From positions 1-37,439 of the IMG/VR virus record IMGVR_UViG_3300042691_019871: a stretch of DNA of 37,439 nt; one strand, written 5' to 3'. The stretch's first letter is position 1, and each line of letters starts with the position of its first letter. Under the pieces are notes generated by a model. It was not told the DNA's origin and did no database searches. It was given only the letters and a program-made list of their open reading frames with translations. The position numbers were made by a program, and so were the translations under genes. This stretch comes from a virus. This document shows, piece by piece, positions 15,080 through 23,111 of the stretch.

Positions 15080-15963
15080 TCTGGTTTTAAATTTTTCATC
15101 AATTCCATAAAAATAGGTGTCAATTTTCCAGCCGACGAATTAGCATTCCCACCACCTTCACAAAATTTTTCAGCAAATATACCCATATCAATATCATTTA
15201 TTTCTGTTTTCTTTCGCATATGTACTTTCTCTGTTTTAGTATTGATATAAAAAAATATATCTGGATTATAATTACGCATCAAACAATCTATTACAAGTAC
15301 ATTATATTTTTCGCCAATAGCAGCAATTGTTTTGTATTCTTTGCCCTTTATAGAAATATTTCCTTTAAATTTTTGAAGTTTTTCTACCTGTGAACAAGCA
15401 TATTCTTTTTCCATACGAATAATATGCTTTTGATTTTCTGTGAATGGCTTAAATCCATCCTTATAGTCGTTAATAAACTTTGAAAATTTACCCCTATATT
15501 CAGACCAGAATAAAATATTCAAATCATAAGACTCTTTTAATTCTAATTTATAACAATCAAAGTCATTAGCTAATGCAATTAAATATTTTTTTTCTTTAGA
15601 AATATTATCAAGACATTTTAAAAATGAATTGTATATTAATGCTGTATTTGATGTTGTTTCTTTAAAAATAATTTTTGCGTTTTTAAATTTATCTATAAAT
15701 TTACTGGAAGATTTATGATGATCAACAAATACTAATTGTTTAATGTCTAAATTTAGAAATGTTTCCCTCAACGGGAAGTCCATAACGATAGTAGATGGTA
15801 AATTGATAGTCTTGTCTTTATAGGATATTAATTTTTCCTCTATAGTATTATTAAAACATTCTTCATATTCGATAACATCATTAGGTTTAGCCCAAGTTAG
15901 GCATAATAAACTAACAGCACCATCTAAATCTCCATGTGTAAAAATTTTATATATTTTAGACAT
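15076..15963 (-). CDS. DHH-family phosphoesterase (DHH + DHHA1)
   Basis: A 295-residue phosphoesterase. Motif I is FTHGDLDG (H10, D12, D14), motif II MDFPL has D62, motif III FVDHHKSS has D81-H82-H83, and the C-terminal DHHA1 substrate-binding motif is GGGNANSSAGKL (about residues 271-282). These residues bind two Mn ions in RecJ, NrnA and related enzymes, which cut ssDNA, short RNA or cyclic dinucleotides. In T4 the gene at this point in the order is rnh, a flap/RNA exonuclease for primer removal, so a DHH exonuclease may do that job here. A nanoRNase-like or cyclic-dinucleotide-degrading (anti-defence) role is equally compatible. It lies 24 bases after gp41. Confidence 0.85.
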   Translation of the reverse strand: MSKIYKIFTHGDLDGAVSLLCLTWAKPNDVIEYEECFNNTIEEKLISYKDKTINLPSTIVMDFPLRETFLNLDIKQLVFVDHHKSSSKFIDKFKNAKIIFKETTSNTALIYNSFLKCLDNISKEKKYLIALANDFDCYKLELKESYDLNILFWSEYRGKFSKFINDYKDGFKPFTENQKHIIRMEKEYACSQVEKLQKFKGNISIKGKEYKTIAAIGEKYNVLVIDCLMRNYNPDIFFYINTKTEKVHMRKKTEINDIDMGIFAEKFCEGGGNANSSAGKLTPIFMELMKNLKPE

Positions 15964-15987
15964 TGATATATTTACAATAGTTTTAAA

Positions 15988-17373
15988 TTAGTCAACATCA
16001 TCACCTAAAGATTCAAGTAAACTCATGGTACTTGATATACTTGTTTCTTGTGATTTGTTGACTTTAGGAGTTGTTGAAACTACGAATGACGAAGATACTT
16101 CATCTGGATCTTTTAGAGTTAATGTCGGGTAATCTATCTCAAGAACAGTATGACAATCTCTAGGACCAAATCTATTTTTTGTAATTCCTAAATGAATTAT
16201 TCCTAATTCAACATCTTCTTTCTCTGTCCAAATAGAGAATTGAGCATCTGCTGTATGTGAAAGACCCATAGATTCACTAGTTGTCTCTAGACCGGGATTA
16301 ACTTCATTATATCCACTTCTATTGGTTTGTGTGGCTGTTATAACAGGACATTCAAATGCATAAGACATTGCTCTAACCATTTCTGTTATTTCTTTTACTG
16401 CGTCATATGATGACATTCCCTTCTCTGCTGGTGCTATAAGATTTAAATAATCTAAAACAATAACATCAGGTTTAATTCCAGATGATATTAATTTTTGTAT
16501 ATATGTTTTTATATGAGTTACTGAAACAGACTTTGGTGGAAATTCCTTTATTATAAGTTTCGAGTTTTTATGTTTAACTTTATATGAATTTAATTTTGTT
16601 TTAAGGAGAGGTATTTCTGTTGAAAGGTTATCCATAGAAATTTTTGATAACTGAGCACTTATTCTTTTAGCATAAACTTGCTCAGACATTTCCATAGAAA
16701 TCAATACAACGGTTTTATCTTGGTTTAGAATATTTGTTGCTATGTTACCCAAAAATATAGATTTTCCTACATTAGTAACACCATAAAATACATATAATGC
16801 TCGTCCAGTAGCCAGAAACCCACCACCTATTCTTTCATCCAGCCACTTCCATCCAGACGGAATATATTTAAATACTTTTTGTAATTCTGAACAATGTTCA
16901 TCTATTTTTTCCAAGTAATCAAATCCATTATTATCTATAAGAGAAATAGAACAAGCCTTTTCAAATGTTTTTAAAATTTCATATGTATCTATATCTCCAC
17001 TTTGAATGTTTAAAGATGTTTTTAAGACAGTATTAAAAACTGCTTTTTCTTTTAAAAATTTTTCTGTGTTATTTAAAAGAAATTCTTTGTCATATTTTTT
17101 ATCTATATCTGAAAAACTGCATAAAACCTCCTTTATACAATCTCTTTTATCTTTATCGGTTACAGTTATCTTTAATTCTGTAGAATTGGGTATCTTTTTG
17201 TGATTTCTATAAAAATCACAAAGTACAGATATAACAGTTTTATGTTTTTCATTAGAAAAATATGATGTATTTAAATATTCGTAAATAGTTTCAAAATAAG
17301 ATTGGTCTACAAAACAATTATAGACAATAACCTTTTCAAAAAGGTCGTAATCAAAATCTACAGATTTAGCCAT
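15988..17373 (-). CDS. 41: Replicative DNA helicase, gp41 (DnaB family)
   Basis: Hexameric 5'-3' fork helicase that also recruits primase. It has an N-terminal helical domain to about residue 150 and then a RecA-like motor: Walker A GVTNVGKS (198-205), VVLISMEMSE (about 222-231), Walker B VIVLDYLN (D308), and the ATQTNRSGYN motif, all typical of DnaB-type helicases. Length 461 compares with 475 for T4 gp41. The C-terminal end is acidic (SLLESLGDDVD). A strong sigma70-like promoter lies directly in front of the ATG and a terminator behind it, so gp41 begins a new transcription unit that probably runs on through the DHH gene toward gp32. Confidence 0.95.
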   Translation of the reverse strand: MAKSVDFDYDLFEKVIVYNCFVDQSYFETIYEYLNTSYFSNEKHKTVISVLCDFYRNHKKIPNSTELKITVTDKDKRDCIKEVLCSFSDIDKKYDKEFLLNNTEKFLKEKAVFNTVLKTSLNIQSGDIDTYEILKTFEKACSISLIDNNGFDYLEKIDEHCSELQKVFKYIPSGWKWLDERIGGGFLATGRALYVFYGVTNVGKSIFLGNIATNILNQDKTVVLISMEMSEQVYAKRISAQLSKISMDNLSTEIPLLKTKLNSYKVKHKNSKLIIKEFPPKSVSVTHIKTYIQKLISSGIKPDVIVLDYLNLIAPAEKGMSSYDAVKEITEMVRAMSYAFECPVITATQTNRSGYNEVNPGLETTSESMGLSHTADAQFSIWTEKEDVELGIIHLGITKNRFGPRDCHTVLEIDYPTLTLKDPDEVSSSFVVSTTPKVNKSQETSISSTMSLLESLGDDVD

Positions 17374-17379
17374 GTTGGT

Positions 17380-17408
17380 ATAGTATTTTATTTTACCTAT
17401 AAAGTCAA
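17380..17408 (-). promoter_or_regulatory. Sigma70-type promoter before gp41
   Basis: On the minus strand, TTGACT (17403-17408), a 17-base spacer and TACTAT (17380-17385). The -35 matches 5 of 6 consensus bases and the -10 matches 4 of 6, with optimal spacing. Only 6 bases separate the -10 from the ATG at 17373, which places the expected first base of the transcript on the start codon itself. Confidence 0.68.
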
Positions 17409-17411
17409 ATA

Positions 17412-17451
17412 AAAAAGGGTGGATGTTGACTAAACAACATCCACCCTTTTT
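17412..17451 (-). terminator. Intrinsic terminator after uvsX (symmetrical)
   Basis: A perfect 17-bp stem (17412-17428 with 17435-17451) with a 6-base loop; the GC-rich core GGGTGGATGTTG is flanked by A and T runs. It lies just past the uvsX stop and before the gp41 promoter. A/T runs on both sides mean it could stop transcription from either direction. Confidence 0.9.
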
Positions 17452-17462
17452 GCTTTTTCAAT

Positions 17463-18608
17463 TTATTCGTTCAATAGAACCTGCTCCGACTTCGGTGATA
17501 AAACACTTGACTCGTTTTTAAATGTAAGTTGTGTTTTTAATTTTTCTTCCAATTTTGGTAAAATTTTGGATTCCCAAATAGAATCATCATCTTTCCAATC
17601 TTTATAAAACCCTAAAATTTCTTCACCAACTGCATATCTATGTCCTTGCTTGTGAATAATTCCATAACCTTCAGCCATCTCAAGTAAACCAGAATACTTT
17701 GATAATCCTGTTCTAAAGTTAAGATACATTTCACATTCCAAAAAAGGCGGGACAAACCTGTTTTTGGTTGTTAATGCTCTCATAGTTAATCCGTTTACAT
17801 CTTTAGAGAGAGGAGTTACATCATCAAGCGCATTTTTATTATCAGATTTACCTACACGCTCTTGTTTGGTTGACATTTGAACAAGAACAGAAGACATATA
17901 TAGAGGACCAGAGCCTCCAGATTGGCTTTTTATTAATGTAGGATATAAAGCACCAGGGTTATCGTAAATGTGGTTAGTAAAAACTACTGGACAATTAGCT
18001 TTTGCTGCTGCGTGTGTTATAGCTCTTAACATAGACTTCAAGGAAACTGCTCTAGCACCCATGTCTGCACTATCTTTTCCATCTTCTATTATTTTTGCTT
18101 CTCTAGCAGAAATTAAATTCCCTAAAGAATCTATAGCCAACATAACTTTCCCTTGAAGACCTTTTTCAATGATAGTTTTCAAAAATTTAACAATTTGATT
18201 TCTACACTCTTCAATAACTTCAATTGGACAATGTTTTATTTTTTTTGGATCACATCCTAAATTAATGGCAGTATCTGGATCTAATGCATTTTCTGTATCA
18301 AAATAAACTACATGCATCCCCTTTTTTTGAGCATTTGCCATAATTTTATTGACCATCAATGTTTTTCCACAGGCTTGAGGACCAGCAAATCCTGTTATTC
18401 TTCCCATAGGTATTCCACCATATAAAGATCCAGATATAATTGCATTAAGGGCCATACATCCAGTATCAAGCCATTCCTTTACAGTTGATAATGTATTCTC
18501 ATTTAAAAATGCCGCATCAGGATTTAAATCATCTAATACTTTAAATGCATCTTCAATTACATCATTGTTTTCTTGTGTTTCTGCTGTTTCTTTTTGTTTT
18601 TTAGCCAT
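17463..18608 (-). CDS. uvsX: Recombinase UvsX (RecA/Rad51 family)
   Basis: Forms filaments on ssDNA and does strand exchange in recombination-dependent replication and repair, loaded by UvsY. It has Walker A GPQACGKT (76-83), Walker B VMLAIDSLGN (D160), and a DNA-binding loop region after QSGGSGPLYMSS (about 230-245); the glutamate in DTENALD (about 104-110) matches the RecA-type catalytic position. Length 381 compares with 391 in T4. The N-terminal 30 residues are acidic and polar, and the C-terminus is short and acidic. It has its own promoter and is followed by a terminator, so it appears to be a single-gene transcription unit. Confidence 0.96.
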   Translation of the reverse strand: MAKKQKETAETQENNDVIEDAFKVLDDLNPDAAFLNENTLSTVKEWLDTGCMALNAIISGSLYGGIPMGRITGFAGPQACGKTLMVNKIMANAQKKGMHVVYFDTENALDPDTAINLGCDPKKIKHCPIEVIEECRNQIVKFLKTIIEKGLQGKVMLAIDSLGNLISAREAKIIEDGKDSADMGARAVSLKSMLRAITHAAAKANCPVVFTNHIYDNPGALYPTLIKSQSGGSGPLYMSSVLVQMSTKQERVGKSDNKNALDDVTPLSKDVNGLTMRALTTKNRFVPPFLECEMYLNFRTGLSKYSGLLEMAEGYGIIHKQGHRYAVGEEILGFYKDWKDDDSIWESKILPKLEEKLKTQLTFKNESSVLSPKSEQVLLNE

Positions 18609-18617
18609 AATAATAAA

Positions 18618-18646
18618 ATTATATTATATGTTTTTGTAAAAAGCAA
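18618..18646 (-). promoter_or_regulatory. Sigma70-type promoter before uvsX
   Basis: On the minus strand, TTGCTT (18641-18646), a 17-base spacer and a perfect TATAAT (18618-18623). The ATG follows 9 bases after the -10, so the expected leader is about 3 bases. It lies between the upstream terminator and uvsX, where a promoter is needed. Confidence 0.8.
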
Positions 18647-18652
18647 CAAAAT

Positions 18653-18682
18653 AAAAAACCTCGACCGAAATCGAGGTTTTTT
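18653..18682 (-). terminator. Intrinsic terminator after the 128-residue gene
   Basis: A perfect 12-bp stem (18653-18664 with 18671-18682), GC core CCTCGA/TCGAGG, 6-base loop, with T-rich sequence on the minus-strand exit side. It lies 27 bases beyond the stop at 18710 and closes the gp43-side transcription unit before the uvsX promoter. Its A/T flanks also allow function on the plus strand. Confidence 0.9.
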
Positions 18683-18709
18683 ATTTTTACTTTTTATATG
18701 TCAACTATT

Positions 18710-19096
18710 CTATTCATCAAACAATTTAACCACATTTGGAGAATTATTATCAGAAGATTCACCTAGATTAGTATTTGGGATGTACAGATTGTTCTTATTA
18801 AAGATTTGCGAATATTGTGCTTGTAGTCTAAAATCTAAAGCATCAATATTGATCATGGTAATCAAATCTTTCTTAAATGTAAAAGAAGTATCTGCTTCTT
18901 TTTCTGCTAGGAATTCTCTAAAAAACAACGGAAATAATTGAATAGACATTCTATTATCTTGTGTTGGTACAGTAGATAAAACTACTGGGTTAACAACAAC
19001 TAAGTTTTTTTCATCCTCTGATGAAAGTTCGCCTACAATTGTTCTTCCGACATAATCCAAGAATACGGTTAGTTTATTTTTTTGTGTTTCGCTCAT
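18710..19096 (-). CDS. Conserved small T4-like phage protein, possibly Sm-like
   Basis: A 128-residue protein lying between uvsX and the DNA polymerase gene. The first half (KLTVFLDYVGRTIVGELSSE, then LVVVNPVVLSTVP, then SIQLFPLFFREFL) has the strand pattern of an Sm/LSm-like beta barrel, a fold often used for RNA binding; this is a by-eye impression. The second half is helical and ends in a polar, acidic tail (SPNVVKLFDE). I recall similar small proteins at the same place in cyanophage-type T4-like genomes, without a known function. It is followed by a terminator and preceded by a weaker promoter that overlaps the gp43 stop. Confidence 0.8.
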   Translation of the reverse strand: MSETQKNKLTVFLDYVGRTIVGELSSEDEKNLVVVNPVVLSTVPTQDNRMSIQLFPLFFREFLAEKEADTSFTFKKDLITMINIDALDFRLQAQYSQIFNKNNLYIPNTNLGESSDNNSPNVVKLFDE

Positions 19097-19108
19097 ATTA
19101 GACTTAAT

Positions 19109-19136
19109 AATTTACATTAATAAAAATAAAAATCAA
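19109..19136 (-). promoter_or_regulatory. Possible promoter before the 128-residue gene
   Basis: On the minus strand, TTGATT (19131-19136), a 16-base spacer and TAAATT (19109-19114), then 12 bases to the ATG. The -35 contains the TGA stop codon of gp43. The -10 is weaker than in the neighbouring promoters, so this is a lower-confidence call supported mainly by the repeated arrangement. Confidence 0.45.
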
Positions 19137-21724
19137 CTATTATTTTCATCATCATCCGAAAATAATTTAGAAAGATCTATTGTATAATTGCATTTAAGAG
19201 AAGGAGAACTCCAACCAATACAGTTATAAATTCTTTCTAATGGAGGAAATACAGTTTTATTAAACATTTTTTCATAATCAGGTTTAATATCTAGACTAAA
19301 TTCATTAGGAAATGTTTCATTAAATGAAATAATTCCTATGTTGTATTTGTTCTTACAAACATAAAATGTTTTTATTTTATTTCCGTTTGATATTTTTTCG
19401 TAAACATTTTGAATATTATATTCTTGTAATAATTTATTATAATAAATTGATGCTTTTACATGAGAGGGAGTTCCTTTTGGTGTACTAAATCCTTTAGTTT
19501 TAATTTCATATTTCTCCATATCATTAACCTTTTTTCTAACGGATATAAATGAAACATCCATATTCATAAATTCCTTATAAGAATCCATGAATATTTTATC
19601 AGACTCTTCTTTATTTCCTGATAAAATAACGGACTCCACTACATTTTTGATTAATGTTTTAACTTCGTTAGACATTATAGATTTTGCCAATTCCACACCT
19701 TTATAGATAAATGGATTTTTTGGTTTATACCCTTCTTTATCTATTACATGAAGTATATACATTTTCTTTTCTAAGAAAAGACCTTTATCACATATAGTTT
19801 CTCTTTTAAACACAAATCTAGGATCAATAGAATTATGTTTTTTATTTGACCACACTATTATCTCTTTATTTAATTTGTCATCTATTTTTTGAATTATCTC
19901 TTTCGAGATATCAGTTAATTCACCATTATTATCCAATAATTTAGAATTATAATGTTTTAATAAAGGTTCTATTGTTAAGAAAAGACTGTCAGTATCTGAG
20001 TATATGTATATATCTTTTTTTTCACAAATATATCCACTATCTTTAACATATTCATATGCTATATCAGATGCTTTTTTAATTACAGATTGACCTGTTAAGG
20101 TAACACTCGCGGAATGATCAATATCGTATAATGGAGAAAATCTTTGTGCAAATGTTCCATAAATAGAATTCAAAACTAATTTATAAACATTCTGTTCTGT
20201 GTCTAAATCTTGAATTTTTTGAAGTTCTTTGTTCTTTACATCTATGTCTTTTATATTTTTTAAATTCTTTTGAATTTCTGATATTTTATTTTTTGTTTTT
20301 ACTCGTTCGGTATATAATTTATCAATAAAAGCAGGTACAACACCTTTGAATTTTTGAGTATATAGAACATCATAATCAGATACACAAATTTTTTCTTTTT
20401 GTATAAATCTTTCAAATTTTTCTTTTTGTAAAGAAATAGTTTTTCCATTTATCAATTCTATGAAAAAGTTATCATTTTCTTTAGATATTATTTTTCCTAG
20501 TTTTGTTTCTGGTGAAATATTTAATGAGATAATAGTATTAGGATAAAGACTGTTTGCATCATAACTGACTAGTGACTCTCTAAGACCTCGTTCCGGTTCA
20601 TGAACATATCCACCAACATATTCTTTTTTTTCATTCTCTGATTTAAATGTAGGTATCATCTTTCCTTGAAGTAATGCTTCGTGTGCTATTGCGCCTGTAA
20701 TCATTGATACCTTTCCTGTTGCTTTTTCAAAAGGAATAAACCCTTTATAAGATAAAATTCTAACCAAGTTAAGATACTTTAAGGTTTCATCCAATTTAAC
20801 AAGAAGCCTAACATCTTGTATATTATATTTTACAAACAAATCCCAATCTGATTTTGATAATGATGCTAAATTACCAGACCCGAAATCTATTTTTCCTTCC
20901 TTTAGTTCCTTTTCAGCTATATAATTTAAACTATATGACTCAGAATCTCCTCTGGAAAATGCTTTATAGATTATCATATAATCCAAATTTGAAATACCTG
21001 ATATATACCATTTATCATAAGGTTTGTTATATTTGTTTATAACAACCCCCTCTCGTTTATAAACATTTTTTATTGGAGATAATCTTAAATAATCTTCATC
21101 ACCCATCAAATTCTTAATTCGATTTATTAAGTATGGAACATCGAACGTTTCAGAATTCCATCCACACATAATATCTGGTGGATTTTCTTCCCAAAAAGAC
21201 AAAAATTTATTTAATAACGAATATTCATCATCACAATGAATATATATTTCGTTATTATTTTTAGATTTAAACTTATCTAATCCCCAACTAAAATATTTTT
21301 TAGTTAGAGTATCATACAATGTAATAAGATTTATGGTGTCTTTTGCCTCTGATGGTTCTGGAAATTGATCAGGACTGTATGTTTCTATATCCCAAAAATA
21401 TATTCTTAATGGAAAAGAAGAATAATCTATAGTTTTTTTATCTTCTCTAAAAGTGTTTATTAAAAAGTCTTGTTCTATGTTTAAATTTTGAAACAATCTT
21501 TTAATAGGTGTTTCATTGACAAATTTATTTCTATAAAAATTGTTTTTAAATGTTATTTTTTTTAAGTTTGTATTAAAAATAGAAAGTGCATCAGAATGAG
21601 ATGCACTTTCCACATACAAACTAGGTTCGTAACTTGTCTCTACCTTTAGTCTTTCACCATATTCATCCCATGTCCATAGATGAATTACTCCTTTATTGTT
21701 ATCGTATGCTATGTTTCTATACAT
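19133..21724 (-). CDS. 43: DNA polymerase, family B, gp43-like
   Basis: Replicative polymerase with proofreading. Exo I is FWDIETYS with D112 and E114, the same numbers as in T4 gp43, which supports this start. Exo II is GWNSETFDVPYL (D195) and Exo III is YNIQDVRLL (D304). Polymerase motif A is SYDANSLYPN (D389), motif B is KLVLNSIYG (about 515-523) and motif C is YSDTDSLF (D577, D579). The C-terminus has a short hydrophobic stretch LSKLF, in the place where gp43 binds the clamp. Length 863 compares with 898. All catalytic acids are present. A good promoter abuts its start codon, and its TGA lies within the -35 of the next gene. Confidence 0.98.
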   Translation of the reverse strand: MYRNIAYDNNKGVIHLWTWDEYGERLKVETSYEPSLYVESASHSDALSIFNTNLKKITFKNNFYRNKFVNETPIKRLFQNLNIEQDFLINTFREDKKTIDYSSFPLRIYFWDIETYSPDQFPEPSEAKDTINLITLYDTLTKKYFSWGLDKFKSKNNNEIYIHCDDEYSLLNKFLSFWEENPPDIMCGWNSETFDVPYLINRIKNLMGDEDYLRLSPIKNVYKREGVVINKYNKPYDKWYISGISNLDYMIIYKAFSRGDSESYSLNYIAEKELKEGKIDFGSGNLASLSKSDWDLFVKYNIQDVRLLVKLDETLKYLNLVRILSYKGFIPFEKATGKVSMITGAIAHEALLQGKMIPTFKSENEKKEYVGGYVHEPERGLRESLVSYDANSLYPNTIISLNISPETKLGKIISKENDNFFIELINGKTISLQKEKFERFIQKEKICVSDYDVLYTQKFKGVVPAFIDKLYTERVKTKNKISEIQKNLKNIKDIDVKNKELQKIQDLDTEQNVYKLVLNSIYGTFAQRFSPLYDIDHSASVTLTGQSVIKKASDIAYEYVKDSGYICEKKDIYIYSDTDSLFLTIEPLLKHYNSKLLDNNGELTDISKEIIQKIDDKLNKEIIVWSNKKHNSIDPRFVFKRETICDKGLFLEKKMYILHVIDKEGYKPKNPFIYKGVELAKSIMSNEVKTLIKNVVESVILSGNKEESDKIFMDSYKEFMNMDVSFISVRKKVNDMEKYEIKTKGFSTPKGTPSHVKASIYYNKLLQEYNIQNVYEKISNGNKIKTFYVCKNKYNIGIISFNETFPNEFSLDIKPDYEKMFNKTVFPPLERIYNCIGWSSPSLKCNYTIDLSKLFSDDDENNS

Positions 21725-21732
21725 TTAGAGAA

Positions 21733-21761
21733 ATCATAGCACACGATACATGTTTAATCAA
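21733..21761 (-). promoter_or_regulatory. Sigma70-type promoter before gp43
   Basis: On the minus strand, TTGATT (21756-21761), a 17-base spacer and TATGAT (21733-21738), then 8 bases to the ATG, giving an expected leader of about 2 bases. The -35 contains the TGA stop (21758-21760) of the glycosyltransferase gene upstream. Confidence 0.75.
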
Positions 21762-23071
21762 GACTTTTGATCAGGGTTTAAACTAATAAGATCTGGATAT
21801 TTTTCATTCCTCTCCTTAGACCCCCAAGCAGTCAAATAAAGTCCGTGATATAGGTCTATGTGATCTTCCAACCACATTGTTTCAGCATATTGTCTTGCTT
21901 TTTTTGATTCTTTCATGTATCTATCACAATCTGATGTTAGATGTTCTAACATATTGATTAAATCAGAACCTTTTTTAAATTTGTTATCAGACATTTCATA
22001 TGTACATAGGTCTTGATATGTCCCAGGCAATCCTAATGCACCAGCTTCTATCATTTTAATATTACTTTTTGATTTATTGAAAATATTATCAACCAAAGGA
22101 GCAAATGTAACATTGCTATTGGTTTTAACTATATCCTGTGGATAATTTGGTAATGAGGACCATTCTACATATTCCATTTCACCATTATCAATGAAAGGTT
22201 TAAGTGCTAGTGGGTAGCAACCCTTCCAAACAAACTTAAATTTCTTTCTAGCCTTTATAATTTCATCTATAACATGATGAAAATCATCCTTCATTCCTGT
22301 CCTGTTTAGGACATCTATATGTGTACCAGAACCAGAATAAAGAACTCTAGGTCGTTTCTTGTTTTTTTCAAAATTCTTTAAAATAATATCTTCATTATAA
22401 AATCTATCCAACCAGAATTTAGGTGCATAATTTGGAATAACTGTTATATTCTTATTTCCTGTTTTATGGATATAATAATCTTTCATAAACTGACATGTAA
22501 CTGTCATTTCATCCATCATTCCAATAATATCCAATATATTTTTAACTATTTTATCATCATTAAAAGCATCTTTGCATCTATTATAATCTGGAATGTCTTC
22601 TCTGAAGACAATATCATCAACTTCATACAATAATCTAAGCCCAAAATCTTTCTTAACTTTGTTTAATTCTTTTATAAACATCAATTGATGCTCTGTTGCT
22701 TGTCTTTGAAACCTAACGGCTTTTATATTTTGATAAAATCTAAGATCCAGAATCATTTGTGTCATTCCAGAACAAATTGCTTTTTGATAAAAATTTAAAA
22801 GAAACTCTGGCCATATCATTCTCCAGAATCCACAACCACCATAATCAGCATAATAATTTAATACTCTAGGTAAATTTGCTTCTGGCATTTCTACTGGTGG
22901 TGGTGCTGGAATATTTATTGGTTTTAATGCAATGTAAAAAATATTTAATAAATTTTCATGAGTACCAACTGGAGGATTTGGAATAGAGTATTTAATTGCA
23001 CTAAATCCATATGTTACTCTTTTTTTGTCTGTGATTTCTGTAGGTTCTGATTTTTTAATTTTTAAAGCCAT
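21758..23071 (-). CDS. Glycosyltransferase, GT-B / GT4-like
   Basis: A 437-residue protein with the plan of a GT-B glycosyltransferase. A proline-rich N-terminus is followed by a first domain (VLNYYADYGGCGFWRMIWPE, about residues 70-89, and LLYEVDDIVF, about 146-155), then a linker ITVIPNYAPKF, then a C-terminal nucleotide-sugar domain beginning RVLYSGSGTH and ending IKMIEAGALGLPGTYQ, the usual place for the E-x7-E-like motif of GT4. Acceptor and donor are unknown. Similar genes lie near gp43/gp46 in marine T4-like phages as far as I recall. It is separated from the main glycan island by gp46 and has its own promoter. Confidence 0.8.
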   Translation of the reverse strand: MALKIKKSEPTEITDKKRVTYGFSAIKYSIPNPPVGTHENLLNIFYIALKPINIPAPPPVEMPEANLPRVLNYYADYGGCGFWRMIWPEFLLNFYQKAICSGMTQMILDLRFYQNIKAVRFQRQATEHQLMFIKELNKVKKDFGLRLLYEVDDIVFREDIPDYNRCKDAFNDDKIVKNILDIIGMMDEMTVTCQFMKDYYIHKTGNKNITVIPNYAPKFWLDRFYNEDIILKNFEKNKKRPRVLYSGSGTHIDVLNRTGMKDDFHHVIDEIIKARKKFKFVWKGCYPLALKPFIDNGEMEYVEWSSLPNYPQDIVKTNSNVTFAPLVDNIFNKSKSNIKMIEAGALGLPGTYQDLCTYEMSDNKFKKGSDLINMLEHLTSDCDRYMKESKKARQYAETMWLEDHIDLYHGLYLTAWGSKERNEKYPDLISLNPDQKS

Positions 23072-23082
23072 AATTTTTATTA

Positions 23083-23111
23083 AGTATAATGTAGTTGATT
23101 AGATAAATCAA
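23083..23111 (-). promoter_or_regulatory. Sigma70-type promoter with dyad at -35
   Basis: On the minus strand, TTGATT (23106-23111), a 17-base spacer and TATACT (23083-23088), then 11 bases to the ATG at 23071. The -35 contains the TGA stop of gp46. A 7-bp inverted repeat GTTGATT-N5-AATCAAC (23094-23112) covers the -35 and could be an operator or a short hairpin. Confidence 0.72.

Noticed and set aside
15964-15990. Promoter TTGACT overlapping the end of gp41, before the DHH gene
   Set aside because: The -35 is good but no -10 at 16-18 bases matches more than 3 of 6 positions; the TTGACT is explained by the codons GTT GAC TAA.
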